Below, one piece after another: positions 1 to 4,768 of a DNA stretch of 5,956 bases. The notes under the pieces are model-generated. The model did no database searches and was not told the origin of the DNA. It worked only from the letters and a program-made list of their open reading frames with translations. The stretch is from assembly GCA_003251995.1 (NCBI GenBank), contig QKDT01000342.1, positions 1 to 5,956 of the forward strand, written 5' to 3'. Origin of the DNA: Desulfovibrio desulfuricans (GTDB lineage: Bacteria; Desulfobacterota; Desulfovibrionia; Desulfovibrionales; Desulfovibrionaceae). Within the stretch, counting starts at the first letter, position 1; every line of letters begins with the position of its first letter. Made by a program: the position numbers and the translations under genes.

Positions 1-141
1 GCCCCGCCCAACATAAGCAGATAACTTGTGGGTCAGAAGTTTCAGCCGCCATCAAAAGCTGGTCGTGGTGCTGCCTTCCTTAAACACGCCGGAGCGGAGC
101 GAGGGCGATGGTTGGTGTTGGGGGAATTTGCAAAATACGCA

Positions 142-239
142 TTTTTCTGGCCTGACAAGGAAAAATCCTGTTTTTAAGCGCAGCGTACTCAAGTACGTGA
201 GCATTAAAAACAGGATTTTGACGCCGTAAGGCCAAAAAA
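142..239. repeat. Long inverted repeat (large palindromic element)
   Basis: The 16-nt arm AAAATCCTGTTTTTAA at 162-177 is exactly the reverse complement of 204-219. Inside lies a second perfect 6-bp inverted repeat, CGTACT (184-189) with AGTACG (192-197). Outside, GGCCT (149-153) pairs with AGGCC (229-233), flanked by a T run (142-146) that faces an A run (234-239). The whole unit is therefore a nested palindrome of nearly 100 bp in non-coding DNA just past the end of the iron-sulfur gene's operon. It carries no transposase and I saw no clear flanking direct repeat. It may be a dispersed intergenic palindrome, a non-autonomous mobile remnant or a bidirectional transcript-end structure. Only one copy lies in this window, so dispersal is inference. 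Confidence 0.75.
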
Positions 240-264
240 GTCGGGTTTGATAAATCAGCCCGAC
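234..264 (-). terminator. Intrinsic terminator of the binding-protein/iron-sulfur operon
   Basis: Read on the minus strand, GTCGGG (264-259) pairs with CCCGAC (245-240). The stem can be extended by TGAT/ATCA pairing across a one-base bulge, and it is followed directly by six T residues (239-234). It begins 38 nt after the stop codon of the iron-sulfur gene. It therefore marks the end of that transcript and shows that no ABC permease or ATPase gene follows in the same operon. Confidence 0.8.
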
Positions 265-302
265 AGGCTCACCCAAACCCACGGTCGAAACTTGTTACCC
301 CG

Positions 303-1073
303 CTACTTCCGCCCCTTCAGGCCAAAACGGATACAATCCGTGGGGCAACTCCCCACGCAATCACCGCAGTTGGTGCAATTCTCTTCATCAGGCCGCGTGC
401 GCATCACGCAAACCTGCCTGCACCTGTCGCAATCATTGCACTTCGGCGTTCTGTAAAAACGGAAAGGAGCAAACTTGCGCGCCAGCTCAAGCACCGCGCC
501 AAAAGGACAGATAAACCGGCACCAGCACATAAGCACAACCAGCCCCAAGGCCAACCCGCCCAAGGTGATAAGCAGCCGAAAATCCCACATGGGGAAGGCA
601 TGCTTCCACGTAAGCCAGGCCGAGGGCCAAAATTCGCCCACGCGAATGGGTACGTCCACACGTGGCTGGCCCAAAACGAACCACGCCGTCAGCCCCGCCG
701 CCAGCACCAGATACCGCGCCCAGCGAAAATTCGCCACGCCTTCGGGATTGGGGCCAAAACGAAAAGGATTAAGCGCGAGTACGCGGTTTGCAAACTGCCC
801 AGGACACAGCCAACCGCAAAAGGCCTTGCCGAAAAATGCCGCCACCGCCAACCACACGCCCCAAAATCCCCAAAACATGCGCGAGGCCTGCCCGGGACAG
901 GTAATGACCGGGCAATTCTGACAGCTCACAAAGGGAACGACAAAAGGGCAACGAAATACGCCGAACAAGGCCCACTCGCCAAGAAACAGCGTGGAGGCAA
1001 ACAAAACAACGCGATTACACCACTGAAGCGCCCTAAGCCTCAGGCTGGGGCGGGCAACAATTTCATGCAACAT
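303..1073 (-). CDS. NapH-like polytopic membrane 4Fe-4S protein
   Basis: This 256-residue protein has four hydrophobic segments (about 20-40, 67-85, 119-136 and 166-185). Two CxxxCP motifs sit at the cytoplasmic ends of helices: C86-x3-C90-P and C185-x3-C189-P. The soluble tail has two ferredoxin clusters, C212-x2-C215-x2-C218-x3-C222 and C233-x2-C236-x2-C239-x3-C243-P. This architecture is that of NapH/NosR/CcoG-type proteins, which move electrons between the quinone pool or cytoplasm and periplasmic partners. A further cysteine group near the N-terminus (C42, C51, C54, C59) could bind another cluster or metal. The first ferredoxin motif ends in CV rather than the usual CP. The ATG lies inside the end of the upstream binding-protein gene (11-nt overlap), with GGGGG just upstream as a ribosome site, so translation is probably coupled. 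It is not called napH because no napA, napG or napC is nearby. The electron acceptor is unknown. Confidence 0.85.
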   Translation of the reverse strand: MLHEIVARPSLRLRALQWCNRVVLFASTLFLGEWALFGVFRCPFVVPFVSCQNCPVITCPGQASRMFWGFWGVWLAVAAFFGKAFCGWLCPGQFANRVLALNPFRFGPNPEGVANFRWARYLVLAAGLTAWFVLGQPRVDVPIRVGEFWPSAWLTWKHAFPMWDFRLLITLGGLALGLVVLMCWCRFICPFGAVLELARKFAPFRFYRTPKCNDCDRCRQVCVMRTRPDEENCTNCGDCVGSCPTDCIRFGLKGRK

Positions 1074-1917
1074 CCTTTACCCCCAACTTTTCCACAAGCT
1101 CCAGGCCCTTGGGCGAAATTGCGGGGATAAAACCCGCTTTTTCAAAAAAGGCCTGCCCCTGCGCTCCGGAAATCCAGTCGATGTAAGCTGCGGCCTTTGC
1201 GGGATCAGAGGCGTTAGCCATCATTCCCACGGTAAAGGTCAGCGGCCCGGCGGGGAACAACTGCTCAGGGATTTCCACCAGATCCAACCGGTCGGCAAAA
1301 CGCGTCATGCGAGTGATACGCCGTTCCACAATCATGGCATCAGCTTTACCCTCGGCAACGCTTTCCACTGAGCGCTGAACACAACTGCCCTGCTCCTGCA
1401 CGTTGGCAAGCACCTTGGGCGCGATGTCGGCAGCCTTGAGAATGCCCAGAACCGCTTTTCCGCCAGGGACAGAAGCATCACGAGCCATGGACACCCGCAC
1501 CCCTGGGCGCGCCAGTTCTTCAATCGCACGTATTTTCGCAGGATTCCCCTTGGATACCGCGATAACGTAGCTTGTAAAACAGAGCGGTTTGAAGCTGAGC
1601 ATCTTGCCCGACTTTCGCAGGTTCTGGGCCAGCGCCAAGACGCGCCCGGCAAAAACCTCGGTCTGCCCGCCGCCAGTCAGCAGAGATTTGCCCAACGCTG
1701 CGGCAAAGGCGCCAGTGTAGACAATTTTAACGCCCGACTGTTGCAGATAAGCCTCATGCGCAGGCATCATGGCCTCGGCAAGGCCGCCGCAAGACCACAC
1801 CTGCAAGGTACCACCCTCCGCCGCATTAACGGTTTGGGGTGTCAGCATGGCAGCGCCGGCTGCCCCCAGCGCCAGCGATTTAAGAAAATCTCGCCGCCCT
1901 TTTTCGGTAGTTTCCAT
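1063..1917 (-). CDS. Tat-exported ModA-like substrate-binding protein
   Basis: The product is a 284-residue periplasmic binding protein of the molybdate/tungstate-binding (type 2 PBP) kind. The N-terminus carries a twin-arginine signal: R8-R9-D-F-L-K, a hydrophobic stretch (about 13-24), and a VNA cleavage site near residue 32. The mature part follows the ModA pattern. It has a first ligand loop at about 41-49, the TEVFAG strand-loop that matches the 'ADVFAS' region of ModA, a lysine/valine-rich hinge entry 'YVIAVSKGNP' (117-126), and a second lobe with 'DASVPGGKAVLGIL' (147-160). The ModA-type GSSG loop is replaced here by TGAF, so the ligand may not be molybdate. Three cysteines (43, 113, 179) remain after export. 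I chose the ATG at 1917 because GGAG lies 6 nt upstream and the Tat signal starts there. The frame runs open to 2073, but that extension crosses a terminator hairpin. It shares an operon with the NapH-like gene. No ABC partner genes are seen. Confidence 0.8.
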   Translation of the reverse strand: METTEKGRRDFLKSLALGAAGAAMLTPQTVNAAEGGTLQVWSCGGLAEAMMPAHEAYLQQSGVKIVYTGAFAAALGKSLLTGGGQTEVFAGRVLALAQNLRKSGKMLSFKPLCFTSYVIAVSKGNPAKIRAIEELARPGVRVSMARDASVPGGKAVLGILKAADIAPKVLANVQEQGSCVQRSVESVAEGKADAMIVERRITRMTRFADRLDLVEIPEQLFPAGPLTFTVGMMANASDPAKAAAYIDWISGAQGQAFFEKAGFIPAISPKGLELVEKLGVKDVA

Positions 1918-1956
1918 ATGGTTCTCCACAAAGAGTATTAAGCTTGCTGCCCGTAC

Positions 1957-1974
1957 GCCCCGCGGGGCATGCCC
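1957..1974. repeat. Two overlapping GC palindromes in the 5' leader
   Basis: GCCCCGCGGGGC (1957-1968) and GGGCATGCCC (1965-1974) are both perfect palindromes that share four bases. They lie 40-57 nt upstream of the binding-protein ATG, between the terminator hairpin and the ribosome site. They may act as an operator for a dimeric regulator or as alternative stems in the leader RNA. No known operator consensus is recognised. Confidence 0.5.
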
Positions 1975-2004
1975 GGCACTGAAACGCGCTTTTCCGCCCC
2001 AAAT

Positions 2005-2037
2005 AAAAAAAGGTTCCGCATTCATCATGCGAAACCT
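2005..2037 (-). terminator. Strong intrinsic terminator upstream of the binding-protein gene (possible attenuator)
   Basis: On the minus strand, AGGTTTCGCAT (2037-2027) pairs with ATGCGGAACCT (2021-2011) over 11 bp with one G-U pair and a GATGA loop. The last T of the stem continues into a run of seven T residues (2011-2005). This is a textbook Rho-independent terminator for leftward transcription. It stands 87 nt before the ATG of the substrate-binding gene and almost 400 nt after the M23 peptidase stop. It could be a transcription attenuator in the binding-protein leader, the 3' end of a small RNA, or the late end of the peptidase transcript. The adjoining long-range stem (2038-2045 with 2124-2131) favours the first two. 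Confidence 0.85.
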
Positions 2038-2157
2038 GCGTTGTGAGGGAAGTGCCCTGGCGTTAGCAATCAAAAAAATCAGCGGCTAGCCCGACCAATG
2101 GCACCAAGCGAGACAACCTGCCCCACAACGCCTACCTGTCAGGTGCCACCAGTAATC

Positions 2158-2188
2158 GTGGAGAGCATCGACTGCGATGCTGCTCCAC
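2158..2188. repeat. 13-bp hairpin with a single bulge
   Basis: GTGGAGAGCATCG (2158-2170) pairs with CGATGCT plus CTCCAC (2175-2188), leaving an ACTG loop and a single bulged G at 2182. There is no T run on either side, so it is not a terminator. It is the most stable single stem of the 1918-2431 gap and supports a structured RNA there. Confidence 0.75.
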
Positions 2189-2294
2189 CACAAGCCCAAC
2201 CCCGCCCCAGGCTACTCATACGTGAGCTGCTTATACTTGCACTGCTAATACATGGGATGAAAGCGCAAGCGAGGACAGCCCCCGTCATGCATGG

Positions 2295-2348
2295 GGCAGC
2301 GCATAAAGGTCTGCCAGAAAATATGCCATATTGGGTATGCATGCTGCC
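2295..2348. repeat. Imperfect inverted repeat in the 1918-2431 gap
   Basis: GGCAGCGCAT (2295-2304) pairs with ATGC (2337-2340) and GCTGCC (2343-2348) across a two-base bulge, giving 10 bp around a 32-nt loop. The loop includes smaller stems. The nearby CATGCATG (2286-2293) is also a palindrome. This lies beyond the best part of the candidate leader RNA, and I see no gene in 2232-2431. Confidence 0.5.
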
Positions 2349-2431
2349 GAATTTCTCTCTTGCTTCATGCCGCCCGGCAAGATGGGTTTTAGCCGATCAC
2401 GGGTAACAAGAACCTTTGGCACAAAACGGGG

Positions 2432-3331
2432 CTATTCCAGAATATAGCGCATGGGGTTTACGGGCACACCGTTAAGGCGCACCTCATAGTGCAAATGCGG
2501 GCCGGTGGTGCGCCCACTCATACCCACATACCCCACAATCTCGCCACGCTTGACCCACTGGCCTACCTGTACGGCGCACCGTTGCATGTGACCGTATTTG
2601 GTAACAATGCCGCTGCCATGGTTGATTTCAACACTAAAGCCGTAGGCTGCATCACGCCCAGAAAGCGTCACTATACCCTGTGCGGGGGCCATGATGGGCG
2701 TGCCGATTCGGTTGGTGATATCCAGCCCCTTGTGGAACTGGCCCCGCCCACCAAAGGGTGCAGAACGCCAACCAAAACTGGAAGAAACAAAGCCCACCAC
2801 AGGCCAGATTGTCGGCATGGAAGAAAGGGCATCGCGATTCTCACGCAACGCAACCAGCAGATCCTGCTGGCGTACTTCTTCAAGCCGCACTGATTCAGAA
2901 AGCCGGGTAAGAAAATCCAGCATTTTGCGCGCGGCAAGTTCTTGCCTGTGCAGCGGCAGATAGGTGCGCGAAAAATCCCCAGGTTGTTCGCCTTGGGAAC
3001 CTGCCACCGTGGGGTCTTTTTCCATGTTCATCATGATGCGTAGTTTGGAGTCAAAGCTTTGCACGCGCTCCAGATCACGCCCCACCACGGATATGCGCTC
3101 AACCAAATTTACAAGCTGGCGACGCTGCTCTTCAATGGTTTTATCCGCATTGCGCAGGTCGGTCCAAAGATGCCGGTTTTCAAGCCAATTACGCAGCAGC
3201 CATACATTGCAGGCCACGAGCGCCACTACCAGCACGCACGCGATAAAGCCAAACCAGCCGCGCATACGCAGGTTACGGCTGCCGCTACGACCTTCGGTGA
3301 AGATGACTATGTGATATTTGCCGAACAGCAT
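2432..3331 (-). CDS. Membrane-anchored M23 (LytM-type) peptidoglycan endopeptidase
   Basis: The protein has 299 residues. A short basic cytoplasmic N-terminus (with 'KYHIVIF') precedes one membrane helix at about 26-46. A heptad-rich, probably coiled-coil segment follows (about 55-100), then a helical linker and a C-terminal LytM domain (about 175-299). The zinc ligands are all present: H200-x3-D204 and H281 of the H279-L-H281 pair. H248 ('YGHM') and H279 are the expected catalytic histidines, so it should be an active metallo-endopeptidase that cuts peptide cross-links in the periplasm. The TM plus coiled-coil plus LytM layout resembles MepM-like or division-associated M23 enzymes. The chosen ATG has only a weak ribosome site. 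I kept it because the N-terminal basic segment looks like other Desulfovibrio members, from memory. It lies 35 nt after the TtcA-like gene on the same strand, so the two are probably cotranscribed. No terminator directly follows it. Confidence 0.9.
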   Translation of the reverse strand: MLFGKYHIVIFTEGRSGSRNLRMRGWFGFIACVLVVALVACNVWLLRNWLENRHLWTDLRNADKTIEEQRRQLVNLVERISVVGRDLERVQSFDSKLRIMMNMEKDPTVAGSQGEQPGDFSRTYLPLHRQELAARKMLDFLTRLSESVRLEEVRQQDLLVALRENRDALSSMPTIWPVVGFVSSSFGWRSAPFGGRGQFHKGLDITNRIGTPIMAPAQGIVTLSGRDAAYGFSVEINHGSGIVTKYGHMQRCAVQVGQWVKRGEIVGYVGMSGRTTGPHLHYEVRLNGVPVNPMRYILE

Positions 3332-3366
3332 GGAGCAAACACTCTAGAGCCGGGAAGCGGCCTGTG

Positions 3367-4167
3367 TCAATCCGCAGAGGGATCGCTCCCGGTGGTATCT
3401 GCCAAGGGATCCTCATCCACCGAAGCAGGGGCGCTGTTTTTTTCGAGCTGCCAGCGGGTCAAGCCGTTAAAAATACAACGCTTTGAATCCTTGGATACCT
3501 TATAAAGATGCTCAAGGGTTTCACCCATGGAGCTGCGGGCGGTATTACCAGCCGAGGGGCAGGCGTTGGCCCAGATGGGCAACTCCCACTGTTTGGCGGC
3601 CTTGACGATAAACTTTTTTTCTACCAGCAACAGCGGGCGAATAAGTTGCAACCCGCCGCCAAAAAAAGATTCGTTCATGCTCATGCCGTCTACGCGACCG
3701 TTGCGGCTCAGATTCATAAAAAACGTCTGCACCAGATCGTCGGCATTATGCCCAAGGGCCAGATGCGTTACGCCGTACTGGGCGCACAGTTCAAAAAGGC
3801 GTTTGCGCCGCAGCCACGCGCAACGAAAACAGGCCGATCTGCGCAAATTTTTTTCCGAATGCGCGTCCGGGCCGTATGTTGTCATTTCGATATGCCCAGG
3901 AATCCCCCTTTGGGCCAGCCAAGGCAGCAGGGCCGCATGGCTTTGCTCATCGAAACCGGGATTGAGATGGATCGCCATAATTTCAAAGTGAAAAGGTACG
4001 ATTCCTTGACGAATTTTCAGGCTTTGCAGCAGCACAAAACTGTCAACGCCGCCAGAAACGGCTACGGCCACACGGCATCCAGGCCACAGCATGCCGGTTT
4101 TCTGCATGGCTTTGCCCGCACTTTTTACGCAGGTTTCCTGGGCGAACGATCTTTTTTCTCTACTCAT
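3367..4167 (-). CDS. TtcA-family PP-loop tRNA thiolation-type enzyme
   Basis: This is an adenylating PP-loop ATPase of the TtcA/TilS superfamily. From the chosen start (266 residues) the SGGVDS P-loop is at 38-43 and the GHNADD motif at about 139-144. A C113-x2-C116 pair sits in 'ACFRCAW', and a further cysteine, C203, lies in 'NACPSAG'. This CxxC-plus-distant-Cys set is the TtcA/TtuA signature for binding a 4Fe-4S cluster that delivers sulfur to a tRNA base. TtcA makes 2-thiocytidine at position 32. The sequence does not prove the substrate base here. The final 20 or so residues are acidic and low in conservation cues. I chose the ATG at 4167, which has a GGA about 7 nt upstream. The frame is open to an ATG at 4281, but that would run into the divergent rpoZ promoter region. 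It heads the operon with the M23 peptidase, and no functional link between the two is evident. Confidence 0.82.
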   Translation of the reverse strand: MSREKRSFAQETCVKSAGKAMQKTGMLWPGCRVAVAVSGGVDSFVLLQSLKIRQGIVPFHFEIMAIHLNPGFDEQSHAALLPWLAQRGIPGHIEMTTYGPDAHSEKNLRRSACFRCAWLRRKRLFELCAQYGVTHLALGHNADDLVQTFFMNLSRNGRVDGMSMNESFFGGGLQLIRPLLLVEKKFIVKAAKQWELPIWANACPSAGNTARSSMGETLEHLYKVSKDSKRCIFNGLTRWQLEKNSAPASVDEDPLADTTGSDPSAD

Positions 4168-4197
4168 TTTTTTTCCGTAAACATGTTGCCGACAAAT

Positions 4198-4210
4198 CCG
4201 AAAAATTCGG
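4198..4210. promoter_or_regulatory. Short palindrome in the divergent region
   Basis: CCGAA (4198-4202) and TTCGG (4206-4210) form a symmetrical 13-nt element 31 nt upstream of the TtcA-like ATG. It may be an operator or a leader hairpin for the leftward genes. No regulator consensus is recognised. Confidence 0.3.
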
Positions 4211-4231
4211 GCATGCCTGTTGTTCCGCTCT

Positions 4232-4250
4232 GGCTGCCACTTCAGCAGCC
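4232..4250. repeat. Perfect 6-bp hairpin next to the rpoZ promoter candidate
   Basis: GGCTGC (4232-4237) and GCAGCC (4245-4250) flank a 7-nt loop and end two bases before the TTGACA hexamer. The placement suits a regulator site upstream of a -35 box, but it may be chance. Confidence 0.35.
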
Positions 4251-4252
4251 TA

Positions 4253-4281
4253 TTGACAGCGCAGCGGTCGGCATATATCAA
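4253..4281 (+). promoter_or_regulatory. Sigma-70-type promoter candidate for rpoZ-dnaJ
   Basis: A perfect -35 hexamer TTGACA (4253-4258) is followed after 17 nt by TATCAA (4276-4281), within an AT-rich stretch. An overlapping TATATC at 15-nt spacing is the alternative. Transcription would start near 4288 and leave a leader of about 138 nt before the rpoZ ATG. A second, weaker candidate (TTTACA at 4334-4339 with an AT-rich block at 4353-4362) lies in a hairpin loop and is less convincing. Confidence 0.5.
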
Positions 4282-4325
4282 TTCTTATTTCAGCAGGGAA
4301 ATCCTGCGCGAAGGCGTATGCACAC

Positions 4326-4350
4326 GCCCGGCCTTTACAAATGGTCGGGC
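4326..4350 (+). repeat. Hairpin in the rpoZ leader
   Basis: GCCCGGCC (4326-4333) pairs with GGTCGGGC (4343-4350) over 8 bp including one G-U, around a TTTACAAAT loop, and is followed by an AT-rich segment. It lies in the predicted rpoZ leader. It could be a weak attenuator or part of a second promoter. The downstream T content is too broken for a firm terminator call. Confidence 0.45.
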
Positions 4351-4425
4351 GGTATTATTTATCAACCGGGCAGCCCGTGGCGGCCCGGAATGCGGCGTTT
4401 CAGCCGTGTATTTTACGGAGGCAGC

Positions 4426-4662
4426 ATGGCCCGTATTACCGTGGAAGATTGTCAGCAGCGCGTGGACAACCGTTTTCTGTTGGTGCAGATGGCCATCAAA
4501 CGCGTGCATCAGTACCGCGAAGGCTATGAGCCCCTGGTTGATTCTCGCAACAAAGAGGCCGTAACCGCCCTGCGCGAAATTGCCGCCGGAAAGGTTGTGC
4601 CTGATGATGACAGTCTTTACAACCCCCTGCCCGGTCACAACGCGACCGCCGCAGAGGAGTAG
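4426..4662 (+). CDS. rpoZ: RNA polymerase omega subunit
   Basis: The 78-residue product starts MARITVEDC and contains the conserved omega core 'NRFLLVQMAIKRVHQ' and 'NKEAVTALREIAAGKV' (residues about 15-55). This part clamps the RpoB' C-terminus and helps RNA polymerase assemble. The length is typical for omega in Desulfovibrio-type bacteria. The tail (about 56-78) is variable and polar. GGAGG at 4417-4421 stands 4 nt before the ATG and fixes the start. The same frame is open far upstream, but that stretch is antisense to the TtcA-like gene and has no ribosome site or homology. dnaJ follows 106 nt later on the same strand. Confidence 0.95.
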   Translation: MARITVEDCQQRVDNRFLLVQMAIKRVHQYREGYEPLVDSRNKEAVTALREIAAGKVVPDDDSLYNPLPGHNATAAEE

Positions 4663-4684
4663 CCTTTTGGGGACAGCTTGTCCG

Positions 4685-4714
4685 CGCGGCGGCTTCCCCA
4701 GGGGAGCCGCCGCG
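4685..4714 (+). terminator. 13-bp GC hairpin between rpoZ and dnaJ (partial terminator or processing stem)
   Basis: CGCGGCGGCT (4685-4694) pairs with AGCCGCCGCG (4705-4714), and three further pairs (one T-G) close a CCAG loop. Only three T residues follow, so termination is probably incomplete. It may set the rpoZ:dnaJ ratio or act as an RNA-processing or stabilising stem. A smaller hairpin, GGACA-GCT-TGTCC, lies at 4671-4683, just before it. Confidence 0.55.
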
Positions 4715-4768
4715 TTTATGTACAACCTTTAACACAGGCGCACAAGCCGCACAGTGACCGGAACGACG

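Larger units (their letters stand above)
2005..2232 (-). ncRNA. Candidate structured leader RNA or small RNA
   Basis: The minus-strand RNA from about 2230 to 2005 is unusually foldable. In transcript order it has three elements before the terminator. The first is a small hairpin, CTCA-CGTA-TGAG (2226-2215). The second is a 13-bp hairpin with one bulged base (2188-2158). The third is a long interrupted stem: GCGTTGTG (2131-2124) pairs with CACAACGC (2045-2038), then CCC/GGG-type pairs, then GGTGCC-side pairs (2104-2100 with 2056-2052), then GCTAGC (2090-2085) with GTTAGC (2067-2062). The closing strand ends exactly where the terminator's 5' arm begins, an arrangement typical of riboswitch-like attenuators. 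A TATAAG hexamer on the minus strand (2235-2230) could be a -10 element, but I found no good -35. The 5' end is therefore a guess. It matches no tRNA, SRP RNA, tmRNA, RNase P or riboswitch consensus I know. Confidence 0.4.

Noticed and set aside
26..282. Two small open frames on opposite strands (26-229 plus and 52-282 minus)
   Set aside because: Both run through the long inverted repeat and the terminator and have no recognisable protein features.
1918..2073. Longer start for the binding protein at 2073, adding 52 residues
   Set aside because: It would hide the Tat signal inside the protein and translate through the terminator hairpin. The ATG at 1917 has a GGAG at the right distance.
2038..2131. 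Plus-strand resemblance to a cobalamin riboswitch (GGGAA, then ACCTGCC about 70 nt later)
   Set aside because: The conserved GGTGnAA...CC loop and the CCCGCnACTG box are missing, no plus-strand gene follows, and the terminator works only on the other strand.
2098..2406. 102-residue plus-strand and 67-residue minus-strand (2139-2342) open frames in the large gap
   Set aside because: Neither has a convincing ribosome site, domain or natural amino-acid pattern, and both cross strong hairpins. The region looks like structured RNA rather than protein.
1918..2431. Molybdenum-cofactor riboswitch, SRP RNA, tmRNA, RNase P RNA or tRNA
   Set aside because: I could not find their signature sequences on either strand. 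The ModA-like neighbour makes a Moco-type element tempting, but the match is not there by eye.
3508..4425. Long plus-strand open frame running in frame into rpoZ, which could suggest a 384-residue fusion protein
   Set aside because: It is antisense to the TtcA-like gene over most of its length and lacks recognisable protein features. The GGAGG ribosome site and omega homology begin only at 4426.
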